Shown here in pieces: positions 16,666 to 25,622 of a stretch of DNA of 64,000 bases. Each line of letters opens with the position of its first letter. Positions within the stretch are counted from its first letter, which is position 1. Source of the stretch: Sphingomonas faeni (GTDB lineage: Bacteria; Pseudomonadota; Alphaproteobacteria; Sphingomonadales; Sphingomonadaceae). The stretch lies in assembly GCF_003053745.1 (NCBI RefSeq), contig NZ_QAYE01000002.1, positions 1-64,000 of the forward strand, read 5' to 3'. The notes under the pieces are model-generated. The model made no database searches and was not told the origin of the DNA. It saw only the letters and a list, made by a program, of their open reading frames with translations. The position numbers were made by a program, and so were the translations under genes.

Positions 16666-16928
16666 GATCCCGATTTAGTGCCGAATGCTAAATGAGCCGT
16701 AAGCGCTTAGGCGCTGTACCGTCTCCTTCATTCGCAAATCCGAGGCCGCCCTGACAGACTGCCTTTTCCATTTGGAACGGCAATCGAGAAGGCCGTCGCG
16801 TTCTCGATTAAGATCCCTCGCGAGAACGCCGGCTCGGGCATGAACGCCCAATTGTTGCCGTTCGAAGTGCAGGTAGCGCGTCCCGAAAGCCGACGTTACG
16901 GTTGGCCCTAAATCGAGATAGGAGCAGC

Positions 16929-17207
16929 ATGAAAGCGGCATTTTGGCGTTTTGCACACCAGCACTATCAAAATAGGACGCCGCTGCTCATCGTTGATGCT
17001 GCGGCATTTACATGGTTCGGGTTCTTTGTGCTGATCTATGCAGCGGCTCTGCTGGCTGGCTGGTTACCGAATTTCATAGAGGCGCTGGTCGGTCTGATGC
17101 TAGTAGGCGGTCCGTTGATGGTGGGGGTGCTTCATCGCCGTATCAGGATCGAAGCGGCTAAGGCCCCGGACGCGCTGTATAGGAAGCGGTTGCTCACAAA
17201 TCGGTAA
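16929..17207 (+). CDS. Small two-helix membrane protein
   Basis: 92 residues from the ATG at 16929, which has GGAG six bases upstream. Two hydrophobic segments (about 22-45 and 50-70) are separated by a short turn, with a positively charged C-terminus (HRRIRIEAAKAPDALYRKRL). No family recognised. It ends about 30 bases before another copy of repeat B. Confidence 0.55.
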   Translation: MKAAFWRFAHQHYQNRTPLLIVDAAAFTWFGFFVLIYAAALLAGWLPNFIEALVGLMLVGGPLMVGVLHRRIRIEAAKAPDALYRKRLLTNR

Positions 17208-17235
17208 TCCACGGTGTAAACTTCCCGGCGCATCG

Positions 17236-17290
17236 GCCCGAAAGCCGCAGATCCGCTTTCCTCACCATTCCCGAAATTCGATCCTATTTC
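17236..17290 (-). repeat. Dispersed repeat B, copy 4, with adjoining hairpin
   Basis: On the minus strand: CGGGAATGGTGAGGAAAGCG followed by GATCTGCGGC, matching the AATGGGAAGGAAAGCGG core. Next to it CGAAATtcgatccTATTTCG can form a hairpin, comparable to the hairpin/B junctions at 13475 and 15813. Confidence 0.5.
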
Positions 17291-17375
17291 GAGAATTGAA
17301 GCTGCCAAGGGCTGCGTCGTAAAAGGGGTCGCTTAATGTGATGATGGTGTACAGTATACGTGCGTCAAAAGGGCG

Positions 17376-19106
17376 TCAGCAACGACAGTGGGTCAACAAA
17401 TCAAAGTGGCTGCACGTCCCCGCAACCAAACTCACTTGCAACACCTCCAAGGGCTCACCCGCGGAGGGTTTTCGCGTTTCTGGCTCAGCGCACAGCGACA
17501 GCATCGATGCCAGTTCGCCGTACCGCTCGAACGCGAGATCGCCGCCTTCCGGCGTCCGCACCACAGCCTCAATAAGCGCGCGCAACCGTTCGAACGCCTG
17601 CGCCTTCAGCGCTTCGTCCTTGAAGGCCGCGGTCAACTGTTCGACCTTCTCGCGATAAGCGCGGCTCAGTTCCGGGGTAAACAGCCCGGGCTCCGGGAAG
17701 CTGTCTGTGGTTTCCTGTTCGGTAAGTTCCTGTTTGGCGAGCAGGACCATGCGCCGCTCTGTCCAGATTTTCATCTCCTCTACGAACACCATCGCATCCA
17801 CGCCTTCGAGGATGGCCGCCTTGGCGCGCGAGAGCTGCTGATCGGGATTGGCCAGTTCGGCTTCGCGCTCGGGGCGGGCGCTAACTGTTTCCGCCGTCAA
17901 GCGCCGGGTCTCTGCCTCGTATTCTAGAAGGAACGCTGCAACGACATCGTCACGCAGCATCTCACCCGACAAGCCTGCCAGCACGCGTATGTCGAGTTCG
18001 TCCTGGCGGATCGTCAGCCGGTCGCACCAAGTGGGTCCTTTCTTGGCGGCGGCCTGGCAGCCGAACCGGGTCTTGCCCGATTTCGTATAGCTCCCGCCGC
18101 AGCTGCCGCAGATCATCGTGCCGCTCAGCAGATATTTCGGGCGCTGCTGAGCGAAGAACGGCAGCGTGCCTATCTCGGTGCGCGGTTTCGCTGCACGCGG
18201 CAGCGTAGCTTGACGGGATTTGACCCGTTCCCAGAGTTCGAGCGTGACGATGCTGAGCGCCGGTGACTTGACGTCATCGGATATCTTCTCTTCCGGATTG
18301 ATGAAGGCATGGCGCTTTCTCGTTTCCGGGTTCTTGCGATAGGTCTGCTTGCCGTACAGTCGTCGGCCCACACACAGCGGGTTGTCGAGGATGCCGGTGC
18401 CGCGCGCGGCATTGCCGGTCAGCGTGTTCGGCGTCCATGCCGCGGCCTTAGCGAGCGGATGTCTGCTGGCTTTGCCGTTGCGCGGCGAGGGCACACCGTC
18501 GGCATTGATGCGCCGCGTGAAGGCGATGGGCGACAGGCCGGCCGGATAGTCCTCGAAGGTCCGGACCACCACCGCGGCCTCGGTGGGCACGATCTGCTGC
18601 AGGCCGCGGATGCGTTCGCCATTGCCGTCGTGCTCGATGCGTTTTTCGTAGCCGTAGGCAGAGCCGCCGGGGTTCTGCCCCATCGCGTGACGACGCACGA
18701 GCGCATCGCGCGTCTTGTCGCTGGTGGCGCTCAACTGCTCGGCGTTGATCGTACCGATCATGCCGATGTGCAGCGGCGTGACTATGCCTTCCTTGCGCGT
18801 CGCTAGGACGATGCCGCGAAACCGGAGACGGTCGAACAATGTCGCGATATCGGCCTGACTGCACGACAGCCGGTCCATGGCGTCGGCGTAGACGATGTCG
18901 ACGCCGCCTGCGGCAACCGCCGCCAGCAGCGCCTTCATACCGGGGCGGTGCATCGTAGCCGCCGACTCCGCTGCGTCTGTGAAGCACAGCACCTCCTGCC
19001 AGCCCTGGCGTATGACCTCGCGCCGGCACATCATCAGCTGCGCCTCGATCGACTGCACGTCATGTTTGTCCGTTGAATACCGCGCATATATCGCACACCG
19101 CTTCAT
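17376..19106 (-). CDS. Large serine recombinase (site-specific integrase)
   Basis: 576 residues from the ATG at 19106, which has GGAGG eight bases upstream. The N-terminal resolvase domain starts CAIYARYSTDKHD with the catalytic Ser in YARYS. It is followed by the recombinase DNA-binding domain (about 165-290), a zinc ribbon (MICGSCGGSY ... GCQAAAKKGPTWC, four Cys) and a coiled-coil-rich C-terminus. Such enzymes integrate and excise phages and genomic islands. It stands at one edge of the accessory region of small genes, repeats and IS scraps and may have brought in part of it. No recombination-directionality factor was found. Confidence 0.9.
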   Translation of the reverse strand: MKRCAIYARYSTDKHDVQSIEAQLMMCRREVIRQGWQEVLCFTDAAESAATMHRPGMKALLAAVAAGGVDIVYADAMDRLSCSQADIATLFDRLRFRGIVLATRKEGIVTPLHIGMIGTINAEQLSATSDKTRDALVRRHAMGQNPGGSAYGYEKRIEHDGNGERIRGLQQIVPTEAAVVVRTFEDYPAGLSPIAFTRRINADGVPSPRNGKASRHPLAKAAAWTPNTLTGNAARGTGILDNPLCVGRRLYGKQTYRKNPETRKRHAFINPEEKISDDVKSPALSIVTLELWERVKSRQATLPRAAKPRTEIGTLPFFAQQRPKYLLSGTMICGSCGGSYTKSGKTRFGCQAAAKKGPTWCDRLTIRQDELDIRVLAGLSGEMLRDDVVAAFLLEYEAETRRLTAETVSARPEREAELANPDQQLSRAKAAILEGVDAMVFVEEMKIWTERRMVLLAKQELTEQETTDSFPEPGLFTPELSRAYREKVEQLTAAFKDEALKAQAFERLRALIEAVVRTPEGGDLAFERYGELASMLSLCAEPETRKPSAGEPLEVLQVSLVAGTCSHFDLLTHCRC

Positions 19107-19154
19107 CTTTCCTCCATTCGTGCTTCCTGTAATCGCAACGAGGGTCGTCATGAT

Positions 19155-19182
19155 GGTCGCCTACCCCGTTTTCGGGGCGACC
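19155..19182. repeat. Hairpin upstream of the recombinase gene
   Basis: GGTCG...CCCCG-TTTT-CGGGG-CGACC: a nested stem of 10 pairs with a 4-base bulge, about 50 bases before the recombinase start. It may be an operator, an element end or part of an attachment site. Confidence 0.4.
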
Positions 19183-19314
19183 TGATTCTGCTGGGATATC
19201 TGCTGCCGCGCCAGGTCGCGCGCCAGCAGACGCGCGAGGTCCTGCGCGAGATCATGGAGCGGGGAGCTGCGAGGCAAATGACATCGACACAGGCTTGCTA
19301 GGCCGAACCCCTCG

Positions 19315-19401
19315 TGGACCACCAACGCTCAGGTCAAGTGGATGAACCGCACCAGTAAGGAGGTGGCCGTCAAACGCTGCGTTACGAGGCCCACGAGCAG
19401 T
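19315..19401 (+). pseudogene. IS481-family transposase remnant
   Basis: Plus-strand frame WTTNAQVKWMNRTSKEVAVK, then after a +1 shift RYEAHEQSR. This is the conserved late part of IS481 transposases (T-N-x-Q-V-x-x-M-N-R-T-x-K-E-A-T-V-K-R-Y...Y-E-x-H-E-Q-L). Only about 30 codons, frameshifted. Nothing recognisable lies between it and the ferredoxin gene (19402-19565). Confidence 0.65.
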
Positions 19402-19565
19402 CGAGGGTGTGCCTCACAGGCGTAATGGCAGCATATTTTTCCTGTTAACCGTTATGTCCCGTTGCCTCACGTCTTACGAATACATCTCCAAAAAAACTGG
19501 ACGTCAGAGCCGTTTAGGTTCATCATTAATCTTATCCAAAAGATACCGGTACTATACAACTGTCT

Positions 19566-19877
19566 TCAAATTGGAACTGTCACACGGAGCCCGTTCAGTG
19601 TTTCGCGGAAGGGTATCTGGCAGGACAATCGGGAAGTTGCTGTGCGACCATCTAGCTCGTCCAGAAGAGTTTCTTCATCATCAGTGACCTGGGGCAATTG
19701 CCCTATCTGTGCCGGATCGACGATGACGTGACAGGTGCCACAGGACAAGCTGCCGCCGCAGAGCGCAAGCAGTTCGTCAACGCCGCCCTCGCGAATAACT
19801 TCCATTACCGATAGTCCGGCGGTGGCCGCCAACGTTCGGGTCTGTCCTTCACGTGTGGTTACAATCAGATCGGCCAT
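19566..19877 (-). CDS. [2Fe-2S] ferredoxin, adrenodoxin/putidaredoxin type
   Basis: 103 residues with the full cluster pattern: Cys40, Cys46, Cys49 (LCGGSLSCGTCHV) and Cys86 (RLSCQIP). This class hands electrons to cytochrome P450s or Rieske oxygenases from a flavin reductase. No P450, oxygenase or reductase gene is nearby. The TonB receptor gene upstream on the same strand ends at 20075, about 200 bases away, so co-transcription is possible. The intervening DNA holds no supported gene. Confidence 0.9.
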   Translation of the reverse strand: MADLIVTTREGQTRTLAATAGLSVMEVIREGGVDELLALCGGSLSCGTCHVIVDPAQIGQLPQVTDDEETLLDELDGRTATSRLSCQIPFRETLNGLRVTVPI

Positions 19878-20074
19878 GTCTTATTCCAAGGGTAAGCGTA
19901 CTGCGCCGCGAGCCGGGAGCCAGCGGGACAGATACGGTTGTCGAAAAAACGTTCGTGGCCAGCGTTCGTGGTCCAATCGAGGGAGTTCAGCGACCGCGCG
20001 CTTATCGGACGATGCGCAAACGGTCGCTGGATCGAACCCTAGGTCACACAAAACGGGGCGTGCCTCGGTGGTGA

Positions 20075-22522
20075 TCAATAGTGGAACCTGAACTCCACGC
20101 CGACCCGGCGGGGCGTCAGGACACCGCGGGAATAATAGCGTTCGACCACGTCGCTGCGGACCTGGTTATAGGACGATATGTCGTTGCTGATCGCCGTCAC
20201 CGCATATTTGTCGAAGATGTTGTCCGCGAACAGCCCGACTTCGAATGGCTTGGTGACGTAAGTCAGCGAGGCGCTGTGCGTCACATAGCCCGGGATCGCC
20301 TCGCCATTGCCGCGCAGGCCTACGCGCGAATAGATCTCGCCGCGGTAGATCGTTGCCCAGTTTGCCTCGATCTTCCTGCCGTCGCCGAGCGGATAGCTGT
20401 AGAGGAGCTGTGCGCTGCCCGAGTTCTTGGCAGATCCCGGCAGCCGATCGCCCGAAAGGGCATCGTCGCGAACGCCTTGGCTGGCCACCAGCCCGACGAC
20501 ACCCTGCGTCAGATGCGCGTCGACATAGGAATAGGTGCCCGTCAGCGCGAGGTTCGGGGTAATCTTGACCGTGCCCTGGAAATCGAATCCTTGCGACACC
20601 GCCTCGGCACCGTTGACGGTGATCCCGATTGCGCCGTTGAGCGTCTGGCTGGGCACCTGCACGCCCGACCATTTGACGTGATAGCCGTCGAGGGTCAGCA
20701 ACAGCCGCTTGTCGAACAGGCTGGCGCGGACGCCCAGTTCTGCGTTGCGCGTGCGATCGGGGCCGTAGCCCACCTCGTTGGGCAGTGCGCACAGTACCTG
20801 CCCACCCGCCGCGGCTCTGGCCAGATCCTCGGGGGTGCAGGCGATGACCTGGTTGACGCCGCCGACGCGATAGCCCGTCGAATAGGTGGCATAGGCCAGC
20901 AGGTTCTCACTGAACTTGTACGAGGTGTTGGCCTTCCAGACGATGCCGTCCTTGCCGGTCGAGCCAGGCTTGAACCGGCTCGCATTGATCGTCGTGGACG
21001 GAAACGCGCCGATGCCCACGCCGATCAGCGGCAGCGCCGATCCGCCGACGATCGTCGCGTCGTACTTGAAGTAGCGGATGCCGCCAGTGACCTGCCACGC
21101 GTCGGTCAGGTGGAGCGACGCCTCGCCATAGACCGCCTTTTCGACGTTCTTGCTGTTGAGTTTCGAGACATATTCTAGGTCGTCGGGCCGCCCGGCGCCG
21201 GCAAAGTCCGAGAAGCCCGGCGTGTATTCATGCCGGTCGCTCGCATATTTCAGACGGTTGTAGAAGCCGCCGATCACCCAGCTCAGCGGGCCGCCATGCG
21301 TGGACACGAGGCGCACCTCCTGGTTGAGCTGCTTATAGCGACGTTCGTTGTTGGCGTAGGACGAGAAGGCGGGGAACGCCTCGTAGCCATAGTCTAGGTC
21401 GAGCAGCAGATCGGTGTTGTCGTCGACGCTGCTGATATGCTGCTTGGTATAAGCGGTGGTGCTCACCAGCTGGGCGATGCTGCCCAGGTTGATGTTGAAT
21501 TCGGCGGAGAAGAGGTCGGCGCTGCGATCGACGGGCTCCAGATAGCGGAACGGCGCTTCGTAGTTGCCCGTGCCCAACACGCCGGCGCCATTCGCCTGGC
21601 GCCCGCCGGTCTTGGTCGTCTGGTGCGCGTAGGTCAGGTACGCCTTAATGTTGGGGTTGTACTCGAGCAGCAGCTGGTTGCGCGTGGTGAAGGTGTGCTC
21701 GTAGTTCACATCCTCCTTGCGCTTGAAATTCGCGGAATAGTCGGCGGTGGTGCCGAGGGAGCCGGTCGAGGTGGCCGTCGCGCGACCCGGCTGCGGGTTG
21801 GATACGCCCGGCTGCTGCAGCAGGTAGTTGTAATCCATGAAGCCGGCATTGTCGTAATAGCCGGTCGACGTGCGGAATGCGATGTGGTCCCGGACGATCG
21901 GCAGGTTGATCGCGACGTCGCCGACTCCGCCGAACTCATCCGAATGTGACTGCGCATAGCCGCGGCCATGGACGTCGATCGAGAAGCGGTCGGTTTCCGG
22001 GCGATTCGGGATGTAGCGTACGGCGCCGGCCAGCGTCCCGAGGCCATAGAGCGTACCCTGCGGCCCTTGCAGGACCTCGACCCGGTTGACGTCGATCAGC
22101 TTGAAATCGAGATAGAGCGGGACTTCGCCGAGATACACCCCGACCGAATTCCCGGCGTTGGCGCCGAGCACGCTGGTATCGCCTGACGCGATTCCGCGCA
22201 GGATGATGCCGCCGGTTGATGCCGGCCCGGTATCCGCGACGGTGACGCCGGGGACGAAGGCGGCAAGCGAACGAACATCGTCGAGCCGCAGCGATTGGAT
22301 CGCCTCGGCGGACACGGCGCTGATGTTGATCGGCGCGTCCTGCAGTGTGGTTCGACGGCGGCTGCCGGTCACGATGATCTCGTTGGAGCCGGACTCGACG
22401 GCTGTTTCAGAGGCAGGCGGTGCGGGGGCATTTTGCTGTTCCTGTGCCATCGCGGGTGCTGCGGTCACGCTAACCAGCGCGGTCGCGCACAATAAACCTG
22501 CGCGCGAGAATCGTCCTGCCAT
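20075..22522 (-). CDS. TonB-dependent outer-membrane receptor
   Basis: 815 residues: signal peptide (to about residue 26), a TonB box (NEIIVTGSRRR, about 47-57), a plug domain (about 60-170, including VEVLQGPQGTLYGLGTLAGA) and a 22-strand-type beta-barrel ending in VGVEFRFHY with a terminal aromatic. It imports a ligand too large for porins. The plug and barrel resemble the large sphingomonad group of receptors for unspecified organic ligands rather than a known siderophore receptor. The upstream gap to the divergent gene at 22747 holds an 11-bp inverted repeat that may bind a regulator. Confidence 0.9.
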   Translation of the reverse strand: MAGRFSRAGLLCATALVSVTAAPAMAQEQQNAPAPPASETAVESGSNEIIVTGSRRRTTLQDAPINISAVSAEAIQSLRLDDVRSLAAFVPGVTVADTGPASTGGIILRGIASGDTSVLGANAGNSVGVYLGEVPLYLDFKLIDVNRVEVLQGPQGTLYGLGTLAGAVRYIPNRPETDRFSIDVHGRGYAQSHSDEFGGVGDVAINLPIVRDHIAFRTSTGYYDNAGFMDYNYLLQQPGVSNPQPGRATATSTGSLGTTADYSANFKRKEDVNYEHTFTTRNQLLLEYNPNIKAYLTYAHQTTKTGGRQANGAGVLGTGNYEAPFRYLEPVDRSADLFSAEFNINLGSIAQLVSTTAYTKQHISSVDDNTDLLLDLDYGYEAFPAFSSYANNERRYKQLNQEVRLVSTHGGPLSWVIGGFYNRLKYASDRHEYTPGFSDFAGAGRPDDLEYVSKLNSKNVEKAVYGEASLHLTDAWQVTGGIRYFKYDATIVGGSALPLIGVGIGAFPSTTINASRFKPGSTGKDGIVWKANTSYKFSENLLAYATYSTGYRVGGVNQVIACTPEDLARAAAGGQVLCALPNEVGYGPDRTRNAELGVRASLFDKRLLLTLDGYHVKWSGVQVPSQTLNGAIGITVNGAEAVSQGFDFQGTVKITPNLALTGTYSYVDAHLTQGVVGLVASQGVRDDALSGDRLPGSAKNSGSAQLLYSYPLGDGRKIEANWATIYRGEIYSRVGLRGNGEAIPGYVTHSASLTYVTKPFEVGLFADNIFDKYAVTAISNDISSYNQVRSDVVERYYSRGVLTPRRVGVEFRFHY

Positions 22523-22646
22523 TTAAGCCCCCTTGGTACGTAAAACGCTATCGCCTCTCCATGTTCTTCCTGTCGGCGTCGGCGCCTCGCTCGGGGCCAA
22601 TCGCTTATGAGCAGAGTGTGGATATTATCGGCGGACCAACATGGGG

Positions 22647-22706
22647 CGTTTGACGTAAGCCGGCCGCGCATCCGGGGCGGGGTGCTGCAAAGACCTACGT
22701 CAAACG
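22647..22706. promoter_or_regulatory. 11-bp inverted repeat centred on TGACGTA
   Basis: CGTTTGACGTA (22647-22657) and its exact complement TACGTCAAACG (22696-22706), 38 bases apart, in the divergent gap between the TonB receptor and the secreted-protein gene. The core TGACGTA with similar flanks also precedes the hydroxylase genes at 26510 and 43151. Likely a regulator site; the regulator is not known. Confidence 0.55.
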
Positions 22707-22746
22707 GCGCATGCCCGGCGGAGACGCGGCGCGATATCCAGTCGCC

Positions 22747-23142
22747 ATGGTTCGTTACGCCACCTCGCGCGCGATACGCATGGCGCTCAGCCTGTTCTGC
22801 GCGCTGACCATGATCGCGCCGGCGCACGCGGAGCGACAGACGCGGGCTCGACTGGTAGCTTGCGGTGAGGGCAGTTGCCTCCGGCTGTCAGGATATCGGG
22901 CGCGGGCGGCCATGATCGTCAGGATCGGAGAGCATGACCTTTCGGTCGAGGGTGACCGTGCATGGCAGGCGACGGTCCCGCTGAATATCGCGCGCGCGTG
23001 GCCGATCGCCCGCAATTACGCGCTGCGCGTGGCCTTCGTTGATTTAGACGTTGGGACGGAGAGGGTTGAAACGGTCATGCTGCCGCCGGGGTCGCTTGGC
23101 GCTCGCACCCAAATCGCCTCGCTCATCGTCAGCGCGCGCTGA
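22747..23142 (+). CDS. Small secreted protein, hypothetical
   Basis: 131 residues from the ATG at 22747 (22780 is an alternative). A signal peptide (MALSLFCALTMIAPAHAE) precedes a mature domain of about 95 residues with a close cysteine pair (VACGEGSCLRLSG), probably a disulfide, and a beta-rich pattern. No family recognised. It is divergent from the TonB receptor with the inverted repeat between, and is followed by the UrcA gene on the same strand. Confidence 0.65.
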   Translation: MVRYATSRAIRMALSLFCALTMIAPAHAERQTRARLVACGEGSCLRLSGYRARAAMIVRIGEHDLSVEGDRAWQATVPLNIARAWPIARNYALRVAFVDLDVGTERVETVMLPPGSLGARTQIASLIVSAR

Positions 23143-23252
23143 CGCCGGCAAGCCCGTCCTTCGTCGCGCGCTTGTGATCGCACCCGGTCGGCCCTACGTT
23201 ATCGTCACCTGATCGCCGGAGAGCGATGGGCCCGCGAACGCAGGAGATGATG

Positions 23253-23582
23253 ATGAAGATTGGCCTGGCGGCATGTGCCGCACTCGTGATGGCGACCCCT
23301 GCCATTGCCGCACCCGGTGGAAATCCCTTCTCGGCCGACAGCGCCGTCCTCAACCTCAGCGGGATCGACCTCGCGAGCGTCGACGGACAGCAACGTCTCG
23401 CGATCCGGATGGACAACGTTGCGAACACGGTCTGTGGCGAGGGGCTGAGCTCGATCCACCTAGCGCTCGGCGCACAGGCGCGGGGGTGTCGTGCGGATGT
23501 GATCGCCGACATGCGGACGCGGATCGCTGCGGCAACTGCGTCGCGTGATCCCGCACGTGGCATGCAGTTGGCGTCGCGCTGA
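23253..23582 (+). CDS. UrcA family protein
   Basis: 109 residues. Three ATGs follow AGGAG; the third (23253) has the best spacing and begins a signal peptide (MKIGLAACAALVMATPAIA). The mature part has the UrcA pattern: VDGQQRLAIRMDNVANTVCG and a second cysteine in ARGCRADVIADM. UrcA proteins are small periplasmic proteins of unknown function, numerous in sphingomonads and Caulobacter and often next to receptors. A strong hairpin follows the stop. Confidence 0.85.
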   Translation: MKIGLAACAALVMATPAIAAPGGNPFSADSAVLNLSGIDLASVDGQQRLAIRMDNVANTVCGEGLSSIHLALGAQARGCRADVIADMRTRIAAATASRDPARGMQLASR

Positions 23583-23589
23583 CCGTTTG

Positions 23590-23623
23590 ACCGGGGTGCG
23601 GCCGGATCGGTTCGCACCCCGGT
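23590..23623 (+). terminator. Hairpin terminator after the UrcA gene
   Basis: ACCGGGGTGCG and CGCACCCCGGT, an 11-bp perfect stem with a 12-base loop, seven bases past the UrcA stop and followed by a T-rich but interrupted run (TGCTGCTTCGTT). Confidence 0.7.
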
Positions 23624-23679
23624 TGCTGCTTCGTTAAATGGCGTATGGCCGCTGCAATGTCGGCGGCTACGGTTGGCGC

Positions 23680-24606
23680 ATGAAGCGAGCGATCCTACTA
23701 CGTGCAAATCTGAGTGCTGGCCTGCGTGCCGGTGCGCTTACTGCCTTTGCGCTACTATTGGCCGGCGCAGCGCCGCTCGGCACGGCGCCGCGGTTCGCGC
23801 ATTGGATCGATGGCACGGCATCGGCCGAGCCCGAGGCCCAGGTACAGCAGATCGACGATGATACTTTCGTTATTCGCCAGTCGGTAAAGACCAATTTCGA
23901 GGCGCCCTTCCTCTATCTCCTGTTCGGCACCGATCGCGTGCTGCTGATCGACAGCGGCGCGGGCGGACTGAAGATTCGGCCGACGGTGGACCGGGTGATC
24001 GCGGATTGGCGCGCAAGTCACCAGCAGCGGCCAGTCCAACTGATCGTCGCGCATTCGCACTCGCATGGTGATCATCACGGTGGCGACGACGAGTTTCGCG
24101 ATCGGTCGAATACCGAACTGGTCGGGCTTCAGCCGCAGCAGGTTGCGGCCTTTTTCGGCATCCGCGACTGGCCGAACGCGATTGGCCGGTACGACCTGGG
24201 GCATCGCATGCTCGATATCGTGCCGACCCCGGGACACGAGCCCGCGCACATCATGATCTATGACGCGCGGACGCGACTGATGTTCTCGGGCGACATGTTG
24301 TATCCCGGCAGGCTGTATGTGCCGCGCGATCGGTTCGACGTGTTTCGCGCAAGCGCGGTTCGGCTGGCGGGCTTTGCCAAAACCCATCCGGTGCGTGCGC
24401 TGCTCGGCGCGCATATCGAGATGACCACGACGCCCGGGAAGGATTACCCGATGGAAGCTCCCGCCCATCCGTCCGAGCACGGCCTAGCGCTGCCACCGTC
24501 GGCGTTCAACGAACTGAAGAAGGCTACCGCCAAGGCGAAGTCACCGGCGGAGATTGATCGCCACGCCGTCTTCATTGTCTATCCGGTAGAGCCAAAGCCC
24601 GCCTGA
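23680..24606 (+). CDS. Metallo-beta-lactamase-fold hydrolase, exported
   Basis: 308 residues from the ATG at 23680, which starts a hydrophobic leader (ALTAFALLLAGAAPLG); an earlier ATG at 23638 is possible. The zinc motif is complete: AHSHSHGDHHGG, then a His in PTPGHEPAH and the Asp of FSGDMLY, plus a late His in GAHIEM. The family includes lactamases, lactonases and thioester hydrolases; substrate unknown. It converges on the beta-propeller gene 40 bases away. Confidence 0.85.
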   Translation: MKRAILLRANLSAGLRAGALTAFALLLAGAAPLGTAPRFAHWIDGTASAEPEAQVQQIDDDTFVIRQSVKTNFEAPFLYLLFGTDRVLLIDSGAGGLKIRPTVDRVIADWRASHQQRPVQLIVAHSHSHGDHHGGDDEFRDRSNTELVGLQPQQVAAFFGIRDWPNAIGRYDLGHRMLDIVPTPGHEPAHIMIYDARTRLMFSGDMLYPGRLYVPRDRFDVFRASAVRLAGFAKTHPVRALLGAHIEMTTTPGKDYPMEAPAHPSEHGLALPPSAFNELKKATAKAKSPAEIDRHAVFIVYPVEPKPA

Positions 24607-24646
24607 ATACGGGAACCCGCATCGTAGCGGGCGACCGGGCGGTAGA

Positions 24647-25585
24647 TCAGTTTCCGATCGTCTTGGGTTTGCGCCACCACGACATCGTGTGGGCGTCGTG
24701 CGCCGTGGTCCAAACGCCCGAGCGGGTATAGCGCAGCGCGCCGCTACCGGCGGGCGCGCCCATCCGCGTGGTGATCGCAAGCGACGAGGGATCGATCACC
24801 ACGAAGGTCTGCCCGGCGGTCGTCCGCAGCCACACCTTGCCGCCGCCCGTGTCGATGTCGCCGTATTTCAACGTCTCGTCCACCTTGACACGGCCCGTTA
24901 CCGCAGCGGTCGCCGGATCGATCCGCGCGACAGTGCCGTCCCCCTGTTCCTGGACCCATATCGACCCTTCGCCTGCCGCCAGGAAGCCGGGTTCGCGACC
25001 CAACGGCGTCGTGGCGACGACGTTATTGGTAGTTGGGTCGATCTTCTGCAGGCTTTGCTGCGTGCCGCTCACTGCCCAGAGCGATCCCATGCCGAAGGTC
25101 AAATAATAGCTGTCGGGGTTGGTCGGGATCGATGCGACGACGGCATTGGTGGCGGGATCGACGCGCGCGATCACACCCTTGGCGTCGCTTGCCACCCAGA
25201 TCGATCCGGCGCCCGCGACGACGTTCAGTTCGCCTTTCGGATTGGCGATCCCGGTCACGATGACGGCGGTGATCTTTGCGGTCTTGAGGTCGATCCGGTT
25301 GAGCGTGAAATTCTTGCAGTCCGCGACCCATAGCGACTTGAACGCAATCGTCATGGCGCCGCAGGGATGGGCCATCGGGACTTCGGCGCGCTTGCCCTTG
25401 CGCGACCAGCGCTCGACCCGGCCGCTGTTGGTCGCCCAAATCGTCTTGCCATCGACCGCGAGAAAGTCCGCGAAGCCGGGCACGGGGATGACCTGTTCGC
25501 GCGGTTCGGCGGCCAATGCGGGCGTTGCGGCCGTGGCGATGCCGAACATCGCGGCGGCCCATGTCGTTGCGACTGTCTTATTCAC
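24647..25585 (-). CDS. Secreted beta-propeller (YncE/Vgb-like) protein
   Basis: 312 residues with a signal peptide (to about residue 25) and about six blades showing the repeating pattern G-x-G-S-I-W-V...V-A-R-I-D-P-A-T (for example EGSIWVQEQGDGTVARIDPA). This repeat is shared by YncE-like and virginiamycin-B-lyase-like propellers. The catalytic His/Glu set of Vgb cannot be confirmed, so a lyase role is not claimed. It follows the hydroxylase gene 25623-26510 on the same strand with 37 bases between, so they are probably co-transcribed. Confidence 0.75.
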   Translation of the reverse strand: MNKTVATTWAAAMFGIATAATPALAAEPREQVIPVPGFADFLAVDGKTIWATNSGRVERWSRKGKRAEVPMAHPCGAMTIAFKSLWVADCKNFTLNRIDLKTAKITAVIVTGIANPKGELNVVAGAGSIWVASDAKGVIARVDPATNAVVASIPTNPDSYYLTFGMGSLWAVSGTQQSLQKIDPTTNNVVATTPLGREPGFLAAGEGSIWVQEQGDGTVARIDPATAAVTGRVKVDETLKYGDIDTGGGKVWLRTTAGQTFVVIDPSSLAITTRMGAPAGSGALRYTRSGVWTTAHDAHTMSWWRKPKTIGN

Positions 25586-25622
25586 TCTTTGTCTTGCCCC
25601 CGTATGTAGTCAGTATCATCGA

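Noticed and set aside
24616..24631. Terminator between the metallo-beta-lactamase and propeller genes
   Set aside because: Only a 5-bp stem (CCCGC/GCGGG) without a T-run; could be chance in GC-rich DNA.
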